Assembly (NCBI RefSeq): GCF_010092985.1
Contig: NZ_CP048106.1
Coordinates: 3,635,001 to 3,699,000, forward strand
DNA from: Pontibacter pudoricolor
GTDB lineage: Bacteria; Bacteroidota; Bacteroidia; Cytophagales; Hymenobacteraceae
Length of the DNA stretch: 64,000 nucleotides
Direction of reading: 5' to 3'
Shown here: piece by piece, positions 1 to 10,165 of the stretch
Numbering within the stretch: the first letter of the stretch is position 1
Layout of the letters: each line of letters begins with the position of its first letter
The notes under the pieces: generated by a model
The model's database searches: none
Seen by the model: only the letters and a program-made list of their open reading frames with translations
Told to the model about the DNA's origin: nothing
Made by a program: the position numbers and the translations under genes

Positions 1-1196
<1,196 letters not shown>

Positions 1197-1327
1197 ACCC
1201 CGAAAGGGAAAGCGAGCCGGTTCCGAAAGGACCTGCCCGCAGCTTTTTCTCCTTCCACACGCAAAAGCACTCTTTTTTTCCTTCATTGTCATAAAATACG
1301 ACGCACGGCACCCCCCGTGTAAAAATA

Positions 1328-1438
1328 ATGGTGGCTATGGCTCCGGTGAGCACCTCTTCCCATCCCGAACAGAGAAGTTAAGCCCGGACGCGCCGATGGT
1401 ACTGGTGTCACAACCGGGAGAGTAGGTGGCCGCCAACC
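1328..1438 (+). rRNA. rrf: 5S ribosomal RNA
   Basis: About 110 nt, 130 bp after 23S. The helix I arms TGGTGGC (1329-1335) and GCCGCCA (1429-1435) pair, and the internal CCCATCCCGAACAG and AGAAGTTAAGCCC blocks are the standard loop B/helix III signatures. The exact ends are uncertain by 2-3 nt. Confidence 0.95.
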
Positions 1439-1448
1439 CTATAACCAG

Positions 1449-1487
1449 CACCCCCGTTAGCAATAGCGGGGGGTGTTGCCGTTTTAA
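1449..1487 (+). terminator. Terminator of the rRNA operon
   Basis: A GC-rich hairpin lies directly after 5S: CACCCCCG (1449-1456) pairs with CGGGGGGTG (1467-1475) with one bulged base, followed shortly by GTTTTAA. It fits an intrinsic terminator, although the T run is short and offset by six bases. Confidence 0.65.
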
Positions 1488-1499
1488 GACCCTCCACCA

Positions 1500-1720
1500 T
1501 TTAAGGCATGATCAGCAGGGAAGGGCAGTAAGGTTGAGCAAGTGCGTAGCGGAAGGAACCATGCAGGAACCGCCGTAGGGAGCCATCCTAAATACCACAA
1601 TATACCTGTACCAGAAGGGAAATGGTACCCCGAATTAAGCTTGCACTATTAGGGGTTTTAACATAAGTCACTCTCAATGAAAGTGCAACAAATTTGGATT
1701 GGTAGATAAGGGGGTTTACA
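1500..1720. other. Gene-free structured stretch after the rRNA operon
   Basis: No plausible protein frame. Several inverted repeats are visible: GCGG (1551-1554) with CCGC a short distance on, GTACC near 1610 with GGTAC near 1624, and TTGCACT (1641-1647) with AGTGCAA (1682-1688). It lies between two convergent transcription units, outside both terminators. It could be a small RNA or decayed repeat DNA; nothing in it is recognised. Confidence 0.3.
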
Positions 1721-1749
1721 AAAAAAGCCCTTGCTTTTAATGCAAGGGC
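1721..1749 (-). terminator. Intrinsic terminator of the RsmI-like gene
   Basis: Perfect 8-bp stem GCCCTTGC (1727-1734) / GCAAGGGC (1742-1749) with loop TTTTAAT. On the minus strand it is followed by a run of T (the A run at 1720-1726), so it terminates the methylase gene ending at 1807. Confidence 0.85.
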
Positions 1750-1806
1750 CATGGCGTTGAATTTAGAGTTTTTAAATTTTGAGACAATAGTTTGTAAAGA
1801 ATTGCT

Positions 1807-2523
1807 CTACTTATAGATCAGGAATACCGCGGGTTGCTTATGAATGTCTGGTAGTTTCCCTTTCCACTGCTGTATTGTTTTGGTTTGAATATACTCTAGT
1901 TCAGGCGAGGTAATATTAGCTGCTATACATAGCTTAGTTTCCGGGTGTAGAGTGTTGAGCAGATCTTCAAGCAGCTTGTTGTTTCTATATGGAGTTTCCA
2001 TAAAGATCTGCGTTTGATTGCGTTGCTGCATCTCTTTTTCAAGTTGTCTCAAAGCTTGTAAGCGTGGGCTTTTATCGATGGGCAGGTATCCATGGAATGC
2101 GAATTGCTGACCATTAAAACCGCTGGCCATCAAACTCAGAAGTATAGCCGAAGGTCCTGCAAATGGCACTACTTTTATAGCTTTCTGGTGCGCATATTTT
2201 ACAACTTCAGCCCCTGGGTCAGCTATGCCAGGGCAACCGGCTTCTGAAATAATACCTGCATCTATACCTTTATCAACGAGCGGTTTTAAAGCGGCCTGCA
2301 CCTGAGCAGGCGTAGCATCCTTATCTATCTGCACAAAGCTTAGTTCTTCAATTATCAATTCCGGGCAGATTGTTTTTATATAGCGGCGTGCAGTGCGAAG
2401 GTTCTCAACTATAAAATAGCTAAGGTGCACGACAGTATCTTTTACCTGAGGAGAGATGACCTGGCCGGCAGTGCCTTCTGCAAGTATAGTTGGAATTAAA
2501 TATAAGTTGCCTGTCTTCTTCAT
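1807..2523 (-). CDS. SAM-dependent methyltransferase, RsmI-like tetrapyrrole-methylase fold
   Basis: 238 residues. The family is the tetrapyrrole (corrin/porphyrin) methylase fold that includes RsmI, which 2'-O-methylates C1402 of 16S rRNA. The motif SEAGCPGIADPG near residue 93 corresponds to SDAGTPLISDPG of RsmI, and FAGPSAILLSLMASGF near 120 to its second signature. It is shorter than RsmI (about 285 residues) and lacks the C-terminal part, matching a second, shorter RsmI-like paralogue often found in Bacteroidota, so rRNA modification is likely but the exact target is not established. It has its own terminator and a hairpin upstream, so it is probably monocistronic. Confidence 0.85.
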   Translation of the reverse strand: MKKTGNLYLIPTILAEGTAGQVISPQVKDTVVHLSYFIVENLRTARRYIKTICPELIIEELSFVQIDKDATPAQVQAALKPLVDKGIDAGIISEAGCPGIADPGAEVVKYAHQKAIKVVPFAGPSAILLSLMASGFNGQQFAFHGYLPIDKSPRLQALRQLEKEMQQRNQTQIFMETPYRNNKLLEDLLNTLHPETKLCIAANITSPELEYIQTKTIQQWKGKLPDIHKQPAVFLIYK

Positions 2524-2560
2524 GAGGTTAAAATCTAAACTATAGTGGTTGTAGAAACGA

Positions 2561-2594
2561 AAAAGCTGCCAGTGCTAATGCAGGAGCAGCTTTT
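2561..2594 (-). terminator. Terminator between hydrolase and methylase genes
   Basis: AAAAGCTGC (2561-2569) and GCAGCTTTT (2586-2594) form a 9-bp stem. Read on the minus strand it ends in a T run, so it separates the hydrolase (ending at 2613) from the methylase starting at 2523. Confidence 0.75.
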
Positions 2595-2612
2595 GCAAAT
2601 CGTTGTGGTTAT

Positions 2613-3382
2613 TTATTCTGCGTTTAAAAATGTTGTGACCAGGTCATAAACTTCGTTCGGAGCTTCGGCATGTACCCAATGGCCGGCATCAGGTATTGTT
2701 TCTACTTGTACTAATGTAAACAGGTGTTCGATAGAGCCATATACATCTTCCGGCTTAATATATCTTGAGCGCCCCCCTTTTATAAATAGTGTATGTTTCT
2801 TGAAAGGCACCTCCGATGTGATTTCCGCTGCTACTTTTTCATAGTTCTTCTCGATCGCATCCAGGTTCATGCGCCAGCCAAACGTATTGTCATCCTTGCG
2901 GTAAAGATTCTTCATCAGGAACAGGCGCACCTCGTCTTCCTTTATGCCTTTCGCTAATTGTGCATCAACTTCTCCACGACTGGTAACAGTGCTCAGGTCA
3001 ACAGACTGTAGGGCATCGATGATCTCGTCGTGGTGGGGCGGGTATGCTTTGGGAGCAATGTCTACTACTATAAGCTTGGTGATACGGGTAGGGTATTTAA
3101 GCGCATAATTCATGGCTACTTTTCCACCCATAGAATGACCCATAATAGCTGGCGTCGGAATCTGGAGATCATCTACCAGTTCAAGAACATCAGCTACCAT
3201 AGCATCATAATCGTGCTGTTCGCTGTGTGGGGAGCGTCCGTGGTTACGAAGATCTATCAAAAAACGTTATAATGCTCTGCTAGGCGTTTTGCTAAAGTCT
3301 GCCAATTGTCTAATGTGCCAAATAAACCGTGCAGGATAAGCAGCGGCTGACCATGGCCCATTTCTTTATAGTTTAGTTTCAT
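2613..3382 (-). pseudogene. Alpha/beta hydrolase (YbfF-type esterase), -1 frameshift
   Basis: The open frame from 3260 down gives a 215-residue C-terminal part with nucleophile motif GHSMGG and a late DAGHWVH histidine motif. Upstream, a different frame beginning at ATG 3382-3380 encodes MKLNYKEMGHGQPLLILHGL and continues to LAEHYNVF, the expected N-terminus with the HGLFG oxyanion motif, then stops. Adding one A to the A6 run at 3259-3264 (T6 on the coding strand) joins them into a normal-length protein of about 256 residues reading NVFLIDLRNHG. Either the base is missing through a homopolymer sequencing error or the gene is recently inactivated. All catalytic motifs are intact, which favours error or very recent decay. 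Confidence 0.8.
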
Positions 3383-3452
3383 TAATCTCAGGAATCAGTT
3401 AATAGTAAATAGATATCAGTTTATGAGTTTACGGTAGTAGGTAGCTTAAAAG

Positions 3453-4505
3453 TTAAACCACTCTTATCAGTTTCTCATCAGCTTGCCGCTCTTTTAGTTT
3501 ACCCAACGGTTGGAGGTTCAGGTTATACTTTGCAAATAGCTGCAACACCTCATCACGACCAGCAGGATCAACGGCTACTAATAAGCCACCGCTGGTTTGC
3601 GGGTCGCAGAGCAGGTGCTTCTGATCTGGGGTAAGGTCTGCGAGTTTGTAGCCATAACTGTCGAAGTTGCGGTGTGTGCCGCCAGGTATGGCTTTTTGCG
3701 CCAGGTATTCCAACGCCTCCGGTATTACAGGTACTTTATCAAAGTAAACTTCTGCCGTTAAATTGCTGCCTTCACACATTTCTGATAAGTGACCCATCAA
3801 CCCGAAACCAGTTACATCCGTCATGGCTTTTACTTGGGGCAGTTTGCCTAACTCTGCTCCAATCTTATTCAGCTGCATCATTTGCTGTGGCGCAATATGT
3901 ACGTGTTCTGCCTTGAGTATCGCTTTTTTCTGGGCGGTGGTAAGAATACCTACCCCGATTGGCTTTGTTAAGTATAGCTCGCAGCCGGCGGTAGCGGTAT
4001 CGTTTCGTTTCAGGTTCGGGATGTCGAGCATGCCGGTTACTGCCAGGCCGAAAATAGGCTCAGGGCTGTCGATGCTATGGCCGCCGGCTAAGGGAATTCC
4101 TGCTTCATGACAGATGCTGCGGCTGCCTTCTATTACACGTTTTGCAACTTCGGGCGCCAGTTTATCTATCGGCCAACCTAATACTGCAATAGCCATTATC
4201 GGAGAACCGCCCATCGCATACACATCAGAAATAGCATTGGCAGACGCAATACGACCAAAATCATATGCATCATCCACGATCGGCATAAAAAAGTCGGTAG
4301 TACTGATAACAGCGCGGCCCTGGCCAATGTCGTACACGGCGGCATCATCGCGGGAACTGTTTCCTACCAGTAGCTTATCGTTTTCAGGATACGTGATATC
4401 GGAATGAAGTATCGCATCTAAAACCTTTGGGGCAATTTTGCAGCCACAGCCGGCTCCATGGCTGTATTGGGTAAGTTTTATAGTTTGTGCTGTTAACTCT
4501 TCCAT
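3453..4505 (-). CDS. selD: Selenide, water dikinase
   Basis: 350 residues, normal for the family. SelD makes selenophosphate from selenide and ATP in the cytosol. The N-terminus [11 protein letters not shown] is nearly identical to E. coli SelD, with the catalytic position as Cys20 (not selenocysteine), Cys22 and Lys23. Later family motifs include AGGHSID and the DPQTSGGLL stretch near the C-terminus. The start codon lies 2 bp after the selU stop, so the two are translationally close and surely cotranscribed. With selU beside it and no selA or selB in the window, its product most likely feeds 2-selenouridine formation in tRNA. A selenocysteine pathway elsewhere in the genome cannot be excluded. 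Confidence 0.96.
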   Translation of the reverse strand: MEELTAQTIKLTQYSHGAGCGCKIAPKVLDAILHSDITYPENDKLLVGNSSRDDAAVYDIGQGRAVISTTDFFMPIVDDAYDFGRIASANAISDVYAMGGSPIMAIAVLGWPIDKLAPEVAKRVIEGSRSICHEAGIPLAGGHSIDSPEPIFGLAVTGMLDIPNLKRNDTATAGCELYLTKPIGVGILTTAQKKAILKAEHVHIAPQQMMQLNKIGAELGKLPQVKAMTDVTGFGLMGHLSEMCEGSNLTAEVYFDKVPVIPEALEYLAQKAIPGGTHRNFDSYGYKLADLTPDQKHLLCDPQTSGGLLVAVDPAGRDEVLQLFAKYNLNLQPLGKLKERQADEKLIRVV

Positions 4506-4507
4506 GT

Positions 4508-5536
4508 TTAAATCAGGTTGTTGGTTTTAGCAAAGGCTAGTATCTGCTGTGCGTTCTCTTCGGGATCTATGGATTGCAGCGGGAGAGTAAGCACCTGCTT
4601 TTTAGGATTAAGCTGAAAATGATAGGCTTTGTCGTAATAAGTAAGGGCGATCTCGACCATCTTTTCCATGTCTCCGGTAGCAATGGCGTCCAGTGCTTCC
4701 TGCGTAGCCAATCCGCCCAAGCGTTTCTTTATTTTAAGTATAGATGACTCCAATAATGTATTATCGGTGCGGCAATACTCGTTGGCCAGCTTTTGAACAC
4801 GTAATCTCTTGGGTATATCTATAACTATAGTTGGTCGCTGCTGCATGTTGGTAAAGAATTCGTGAGGCATTTTTATGCGACCTATCGTTACGCCTTCATC
4901 TTCAAACCAAACCGCCTGCTGTGGATTTAGTTTTAAAAGTTCAGAGGCAAGCAGATTTTCGAAGTGTTCAGTAGTTGGCTGCGCGGGCATACCTATGCTT
5001 CCGAAAGCGGAGCCTTTGTGGTGTGCCAATCCCTCTAAGTCTATAGTTTGCTGGCCTAGTTGCTGCAGGTGAGGCAGGATATCAGTTTTCCCGCTGCCTG
5101 TAAAGCCGCTGAGCACAACAATAGGCCAGGGCTTGGCGAACTGCTCCTGTATAAAATGACGATACGCTTTATAGCCGCCCTGCAGCAGGTGAACTTTAAA
5201 ACCAGCGAAGCTCAGGAGCCAGGCCATGGCACCGCTCCGCATGCCGCCGCGCCAGCAATGCAACAGCACTTCTTTATCAGGAGCAATTTTAGTAGCTTCT
5301 TTTACAAACTGAGACATCTTTGGGCCGAACAAATCCAAGCCTAATAACACTGCCGGATCGTGGCCTTGCTTTTTGTAGGATGTACCAACTATAGCCCGCT
5401 CTTCATCTGTAAAAATAGGGAAACTTTGCGCTTGTAAAATATGGCCGGCTTCATACTCTTTGGGTGCGCGCGCATCCAGCACAGGCAGCTTTTCAGCTTT
5501 CCGCAGAAACTCTTCTATTGTGATGGAGTTTATCAA
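4508..5536 (-). CDS. selU: tRNA 2-selenouridine synthase
   Basis: 342 residues (also called MnmH/YbbB). It replaces sulfur by selenium at the wobble 2-thiouridine of Glu, Lys and Gln tRNAs using selenophosphate. An N-terminal rhodanese domain carries CWRGGMRS with Cys94, matching the essential Cys97 of E. coli. A P-loop GFTGSGKT follows at residues 144-151, as in the family. It is the middle gene of pdxJ-selU-selD, with 6 bp to pdxJ and 2 bp to selD. A full AACTATAGTT palindrome (4823-4832) lies inside its coding sequence. Confidence 0.95.
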   Translation of the reverse strand: MINSITIEEFLRKAEKLPVLDARAPKEYEAGHILQAQSFPIFTDEERAIVGTSYKKQGHDPAVLLGLDLFGPKMSQFVKEATKIAPDKEVLLHCWRGGMRSGAMAWLLSFAGFKVHLLQGGYKAYRHFIQEQFAKPWPIVVLSGFTGSGKTDILPHLQQLGQQTIDLEGLAHHKGSAFGSIGMPAQPTTEHFENLLASELLKLNPQQAVWFEDEGVTIGRIKMPHEFFTNMQQRPTIVIDIPKRLRVQKLANEYCRTDNTLLESSILKIKKRLGGLATQEALDAIATGDMEKMVEIALTYYDKAYHFQLNPKKQVLTLPLQSIDPEENAQQILAFAKTNNLI

Positions 5537-5542
5537 AGTAGG

Positions 5543-6256
5543 TTATTTAAGCTGGCGCAGGTATAGTTGTATGGTGTTCTCCAGGCCAAAGTACAGCGCA
5601 TCACAGATCAGGGCGTGGCCTATACTCACTTCCAGCAGGCCCGGCAGGTTTTCTTTCAGGTACTTCAGGTTGTCCAGGTCAAGGTCATGGCCAGCGTTCA
5701 GGCCGATGCCGAATTCCTGTGCTTTGAGAGCTGCTTTTACATAAGGGGCAATGGCTGCTTCGCGGTTGGTGTGATAGTGGCGGGCGTAATCTTCGGTGTA
5801 TAGTTCTACGCGGTCGGTGCCAACTATAGCTGCGCCTTCAATCATGCTTTCCACCGGATCCACAAAAATAGATGTACGGATTCCAAGCGCTTTCATTTCT
5901 CCGATAATATCCGTCAGAAAATCTTGATGCTTTAGCGTATCCCAGCCGGCATTTGATGTGATGGCATCCGGGGCATCGGGCACGAAAGTTACCTGCTCCG
6001 GTTTCACATCTTTTACTAGTTTCAGAAAATCAGGAGTCGGGTTGCCTTCTATGTTAAATTCGGTGGTAACGATCGGCTTCAGGTCGTATACATCCTGGTA
6101 ACGGATATGGCGCTCGTCAGGGCGCGGGTGCACGGTGATGCCCTGCGCTCCGAAACGCTCGCAGTCCTTTGCTGCCTGCACTACATTGGGCCTGTCCCCG
6201 CCACGGGCATTCCGAAGCGTGGCTATTTTGTTTATATTTACACTCAGTTTGGTCAT
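5543..6256 (-). CDS. pdxJ: Pyridoxine 5'-phosphate synthase
   Basis: 237 residues from the chosen start. PdxJ condenses 3-amino-2-oxopropyl phosphate with deoxyxylulose 5-phosphate, the last ring-closing step of DXP-dependent vitamin B6 synthesis. The N-terminus [20 protein letters not shown] aligns position by position with E. coli PdxJ ([14 protein letters not shown]). An in-frame ATG at 6280 would add eight residues absent from the family, so 6256 is preferred. [13 protein letters not shown] and the C-terminal [15 protein letters not shown] motif are present. It is the first gene of the pdxJ-selU-selD unit. Confidence 0.95.
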   Translation of the reverse strand: MTKLSVNINKIATLRNARGGDRPNVVQAAKDCERFGAQGITVHPRPDERHIRYQDVYDLKPIVTTEFNIEGNPTPDFLKLVKDVKPEQVTFVPDAPDAITSNAGWDTLKHQDFLTDIIGEMKALGIRTSIFVDPVESMIEGAAIVGTDRVELYTEDYARHYHTNREAAIAPYVKAALKAQEFGIGLNAGHDLDLDNLKYLKENLPGLLEVSIGHALICDALYFGLENTIQLYLRQLK

Positions 6257-6424
6257 GATATTGGGTGGCCGGTTACGCATCCGGCTATAGTTATTATAAA
6301 CGAGATGACTAAATTAATGGAAATTTAAATAAGATGTTATGCCCGGGCTATTGCCGTAACTGCAAAAGCACCGTAGAAGTAGCATAACTCCTTGTACTGA
6401 CACATACTATAAATATTAAAAACT

Positions 6425-6886
6425 ATGACCTTAAAAGAAAGAGTAGAAGGCGACATAAAGCAGGCCATGCTGGCAAAAGATAAACCACGTTTACAGGCAC
6501 TGCGAAGTATAAAATCGCTGATACTGCTGGCCGAAACCGAAAAAGGCGCCGGCGAAGGCTTAACCCAGGATACTGAACTGAAACTACTAACAAAAGCTGC
6601 TAAACAGCGCCGCGAATCGGCGGAGGTATACGCACAGCAAAACCGCGAAGACCTGGAGCAGATTGAGCTGGGTGAACTGGCCGTGATAGAAGAATACCTG
6701 CCAAAGCAACTGGATGAAGGCGACCTGCGCTCAAGATTGCTGGAAATTATTCAGCGTGTAGGTGCTACGGGGCCTTCGGATCTGGGTCGTGTAATGGGTG
6801 TGGCATCTAAAGAACTGGCTGGCCAGGCAGATGGGCGTGCTATTTCTTCGGCAGTAGGTGCGCTGCTGAATAATACCGATTTTTAA
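6425..6886 (+). CDS. GatB/YqeY domain protein
   Basis: 153 residues, the usual size of free-standing YqeY proteins. The fold resembles the tRNA-binding tail of the GatB amidotransferase subunit; the cellular role is not firmly known. Diagnostic features are an N-terminal helix with DKPRLQALRSIKS and the ELAVIEEYLPKQL segment followed by GRVMGVASKELAGQADGR. It is monocistronic with a strong terminator downstream and begins the long plus-strand block. It starts about 170 bp from the divergent pdxJ start. Confidence 0.9.
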   Translation: MTLKERVEGDIKQAMLAKDKPRLQALRSIKSLILLAETEKGAGEGLTQDTELKLLTKAAKQRRESAEVYAQQNREDLEQIELGELAVIEEYLPKQLDEGDLRSRLLEIIQRVGATGPSDLGRVMGVASKELAGQADGRAISSAVGALLNNTDF

Positions 6887-6953
6887 TCTCCTGTTAAACT
6901 ATAGAAATAGCATCAATTTATAGTTGGTGCACTATACTGAATATAATTATCTT

Positions 6954-6997
6954 AGCGCTGCTGCACTGGCTTTACACCGGTGCAGCAGCGCTTTTTA
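6954..6997 (+). terminator. Intrinsic terminator after the yqeY-like gene
   Basis: A 16-bp stem (6954-6969 with 6977-6992, one G-T pair) built on AGCGCTGCTGCAC / GTGCAGCAGCGCT, followed by a T-rich tract. It is one of the strongest hairpins in the window. Confidence 0.9.
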
Positions 6998-7020
6998 ATT
7001 TTTAGCTATAGTTTACAGGT

Positions 7021-7539
7021 ATGAGTACCTTCGATTATTTTCTGCTGATCCTGATTTTGTTTGGCGCGTTTATGGGCTACCGCAAAGGCTTGCTGCTGGA
7101 GTTGGTGTCTTTGCTGGCGCTGGTACTGGCTATACTTGGCGGGCTCAAATTTCTGAACGCGGCACTGCCTATAGTTCGGGATTTTGTTGGCGACGTGGGG
7201 GGAGTACTGCCATACCTGACCTTTATAGTTGTATTTATCGCCATCATACTTATAGTTTACCTGACCGGGTTTATTCTCAAAAAAATCATTGATTTCACCC
7301 CCTTCGGTTTCTTCGATAATTTTCTGGGAGCGGTGCTTGGCGCTATTAAATGGTGTTTTGCCATAAGTTTGTTGCTTTACGTTTCCGATATGGCCGGCAT
7401 CAGCATTACCGATAAAACTGCTTCCGAATCTATAGTTTACCCGGTTGTTCTAAAAGCCACTCCTTACGCCCTGAACATTCTGGGTTATGTGCTGCCGTTC
7501 GTGAAGACATTGGTTGAATCTTTGAAGGGGTTTTTCTAA
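7021..7539 (+). CDS. CvpA family membrane protein
   Basis: 172 residues with about four hydrophobic segments and the N-terminal family pattern FDYFLLILILFGAFMGYRKG leading into a short helix rich in Leu and Val. E. coli CvpA is needed for colicin V production; in other bacteria members affect envelope integrity, and the molecular role is unclear. It ends 19 bp before the next gene. TATAGTT occurs repeatedly inside it, mostly read as Ile-Val, which suits membrane helices. Confidence 0.85.
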   Translation: MSTFDYFLLILILFGAFMGYRKGLLLELVSLLALVLAILGGLKFLNAALPIVRDFVGDVGGVLPYLTFIVVFIAIILIVYLTGFILKKIIDFTPFGFFDNFLGAVLGAIKWCFAISLLLYVSDMAGISITDKTASESIVYPVVLKATPYALNILGYVLPFVKTLVESLKGFF

Positions 7540-7558
7540 CAGTAGAGACAAATTATCT

Positions 7559-8746
7559 ATGATATTAAAACTTCGCCTTATAGTTTGCTCTATCGTTCTG
7601 AGTTTACTTGCTGTAACGCTAGCTTTCGGGCAGGTTAAGCCACACCTTACTGCGCGGGTTGATACGACACAGCAAGATGTGAAGTTGGTGTACAAACTAA
7701 TTGGAGATTATTTCAATTCTAGCCCTGATAGTTTGTACAATAACCCATATTGGAACAAGAACGAAGTAGATTACTTTTATACTCAGAAAAGAGATAATTT
7801 TGACCAGGCAGCTTTTTATCTGTTTTATAACATGAACAGTAAGCAGCTATTTACTTATTTTAAGCCTAACATTTTAAGTATAGCTCCTGTTGGAGATAAG
7901 TATATATCCCGAATACTGTTGTCCGCAGACACTTTACAGTTGTGGATGAAAGAGCATAAAATGAATCCGCCTTTTATACTTCGATATTATGCGGCAAAGG
8001 ACGAAGCAGGCAATTGGAAGTTGGAAAATACCTGGTCTAACGAGCTGAAGAAGTGGAGCCAGTATAAAACAAAATGGATTACCTTTCATTATCCCCGCTC
8101 ATTCGATTTCGACCTGACAAAAGCTGAAAAATCAAATACGTTTATAGATTCAGTGATTGCCACATTAGATATTCCAAATGCTAAGCCATTTGATTTCTAT
8201 GTGATGTCTTCGGAGGAAGAATTGGGACGGCTCTTTAATATGGATTACTGGCTGGCATACCAAACAGGCTTTGTCAGAAAGAACTATAACCGCGTTTTCT
8301 CAGCTTATGGAAGAGAAGATCATTTACATGAGTTTGTTCACATGCTCTACCACCCCGTCAAAAATTATTTTTTGGCAGAAGGCATTGCCACTTACCTGGG
8401 TGGCGTAGACGGACGTACACCCTATCAGCAAACCTTGTGGAGCTTGTCGAAGGATCTCTATCAGAATCATCCAAAAACTACATTCAAAGATCTATATGAA
8501 AACAAATTTATATATGCCACAAATCAAAGCCCAAGGTATGTAGCCGGGGCTATTGTATACCAACTGGTGCATGATAAAAAGGGTGTGAAAGGTTTTAGGC
8601 AATTGGAAGAAAGCGAGAATACGTACGAGTCGTTTATCAAGACTTTTGCAGCCATTATGAACATAAATGAGAAAAAGGTAGAAGCTTTCCTTACAGAATA
8701 TATTAAAGAGTATCACTTGGTAAAACCAACTATACAAAAGCTATAG
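7559..8746 (+). CDS. Secreted HExxH metallopeptidase-like protein
   Basis: 395 residues with a clear signal peptide (hydrophobic core to about residue 23, ending LAFGQ). The body is not a family I can name. Around residue 260 it has HEFVH followed some 13 residues later by AEGIATYLGG: an HExxH zinc motif with a downstream Glu, the arrangement of gluzincin (peptidase MA-like) enzymes. A role as a periplasmic or outer-membrane-associated zinc peptidase is inferred. The gene looks more AT-rich than its neighbours and contains few TATAGTT motifs, which could indicate later acquisition. No close functional partner is evident. Confidence 0.7.
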   Translation: MILKLRLIVCSIVLSLLAVTLAFGQVKPHLTARVDTTQQDVKLVYKLIGDYFNSSPDSLYNNPYWNKNEVDYFYTQKRDNFDQAAFYLFYNMNSKQLFTYFKPNILSIAPVGDKYISRILLSADTLQLWMKEHKMNPPFILRYYAAKDEAGNWKLENTWSNELKKWSQYKTKWITFHYPRSFDFDLTKAEKSNTFIDSVIATLDIPNAKPFDFYVMSSEEELGRLFNMDYWLAYQTGFVRKNYNRVFSAYGREDHLHEFVHMLYHPVKNYFLAEGIATYLGGVDGRTPYQQTLWSLSKDLYQNHPKTTFKDLYENKFIYATNQSPRYVAGAIVYQLVHDKKGVKGFRQLEESENTYESFIKTFAAIMNINEKKVEAFLTEYIKEYHLVKPTIQKL

Positions 8747-8790
8747 GTAGAGTTTATCCTAGCTCCACATTCCCAAATTTCAAAACTTCC

Positions 8791-9360
8791 ATGCTCCTCC
8801 TGCTCGATAACTTTGATTCTTTTACCTACAACCTGGTAGATTACTTTGGACAGTTAGGGGTGGAAGCGCATGTGGTGAGAAATGATGTACCGTTGCCGGA
8901 AATAAAGAGGCTTCCGCTAAAAGCTATAGTTCTGTCGCCGGGGCCGGGAATACCGAAGAATGCAGGCGTAATGATGGACGTAATACACGAATACCATGCG
9001 CGCGTGCCGATGCTGGGCATTTGTTTGGGCCACCAGGCGCTGGGCGAGTTCTTCGGGGCAAAGCTGGAGAAGGGAGAAAAACCAATGCATGGCAAAATCT
9101 CTGAAATAACCTGTGAGCCTGACCCGATCTTTAAAAACCTGCCCGAAAAAATGGATGTGGTACGGTACCATTCGCTTGTATTACAGGATATACCGCCAGC
9201 TATAGTTCCGCTGGCACATACTGAAAATGGCGAGCTGATGGCGTTTAAACATAACTCGTTGCCACTGTATGCGTTACAGTTTCATCCGGAGGCAGCACTT
9301 ACTACTTATGGCTTAGAAATGATACGAAATTGGCTGAGTATTGCTAATATTGCAGTATAA
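8791..9360 (+). CDS. Anthranilate/aminodeoxychorismate synthase glutamine amidotransferase
   Basis: 189 residues, class I glutamine amidotransferase of the TrpG/PabA type. It releases ammonia from glutamine for a chorismate-using synthase subunit. Catalytic Cys78 is in GICLGHQ, His165 and Glu167 in FHPEA, and the N-terminus LLLLDNFDSFTYNL is diagnostic. It stands apart from trp genes and no chorismate-binding subunit is in the window, so a folate (PabA) role, or a shared one, is more likely than a dedicated tryptophan role; this cannot be settled here. Confidence 0.9.
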   Translation: MLLLLDNFDSFTYNLVDYFGQLGVEAHVVRNDVPLPEIKRLPLKAIVLSPGPGIPKNAGVMMDVIHEYHARVPMLGICLGHQALGEFFGAKLEKGEKPMHGKISEITCEPDPIFKNLPEKMDVVRYHSLVLQDIPPAIVPLAHTENGELMAFKHNSLPLYALQFHPEAALTTYGLEMIRNWLSIANIAV

Positions 9361-9391
9361 ATTATATTTTCTGTTTAGTTTACCCCCTATT

Positions 9392-10165
9392 ATGGATCTA
9401 CAAATCAGGCAAGAAGGCGAGTTTCAGTATATAGATGAAGGCCAGGGAGAAGTGCTGTTATTACTGCACGGACTGTTTGGAGCTCTCAGCAACTGGAAAG
9501 GCGTCGTAGATCATTTCTCAAAGAATTACCGCGTGGTTATTCCGCTTATGCCCATTTACGAAATGGCCCTGCATAAAGCTGGTGTGCCAGGCTTAATGAA
9601 CTTTGTGGAAGACTTTGTAAAGTTTAAAAAACTGAATAACCTTACATTGTTAGGCAATTCGCTGGGTGGCCACGTAGCACTGGTGTATACCTTAAATAAC
9701 CCAACCAAAGTAAACCGTCTGGTACTTACCGGTAGCTCCGGCTTGTTTGAAGACTCAATGGGCGGCTCGTTTCCAAAACGTGGTAACTATGAGTATGTAA
9801 AAGAACGAGTTGCTTATACATTCTATAGCCCGGAAACGGCAACAAAAGAACTGGTAGACGAAGTTTTTAACATCACCAACAGCAATGCCAAGTGCTTGCG
9901 CATTATAGCTATAGCTAAATCGGCGCAGCGCCACAACATGGCTAAAGATATTACAAACATTAAAGTGCCTACCCTGTTAATCTGGGGACTGAACGATACT
10001 ATTACTCCGCCGCTCGTAGCACATGAGTTTAACCGGCTGATGCCAAACTCCGAATTATATTTTATAGATAAATGTGGCCACGCGCCAATGATGGAACATC
10101 CGGAGAAGTTTAATAGTATCTTAGAGAAATTTTTAAGTAAAACTACCGTAGAACAAACTACATGA
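9392..10165 (+). CDS. Alpha/beta hydrolase
   Basis: 257 residues from ATG 9392. An upstream ATG at 9341 would overlap the preceding gene and add a tail not seen in the family. HGLFG oxyanion motif near residue 26, nucleophile Ser90 in GNSLGG, acid in WGLNDTITP, and His in CGHAPMMEHPE. The substrate is unknown. Its stop overlaps the start of the CBS gene (ATGA at 10162-10165), so the two are translationally coupled. A hydrolase beside CBS and nadK genes is, from memory, a recurrent order in this group. Confidence 0.88.
   Translation: MDLQIRQEGEFQYIDEGQGEVLLLLHGLFGALSNWKGVVDHFSKNYRVVIPLMPIYEMALHKAGVPGLMNFVEDFVKFKKLNNLTLLGNSLGGHVALVYTLNNPTKVNRLVLTGSSGLFEDSMGGSFPKRGNYEYVKERVAYTFYSPETATKELVDEVFNITNSNAKCLRIIAIAKSAQRHNMAKDITNIKVPTLLIWGLNDTITPPLVAHEFNRLMPNSELYFIDKCGHAPMMEHPEKFNSILEKFLSKTTVEQTT

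Noticed and set aside
3453..4505. Selenocysteine in SelD
   Set aside because: The catalytic position is encoded as Cys and no in-frame UGA interrupts the gene.
8791..9360. Tryptophan operon
   Set aside because: Only the glutamine amidotransferase is present; no trp synthase, transferase or isomerase genes lie beside it.
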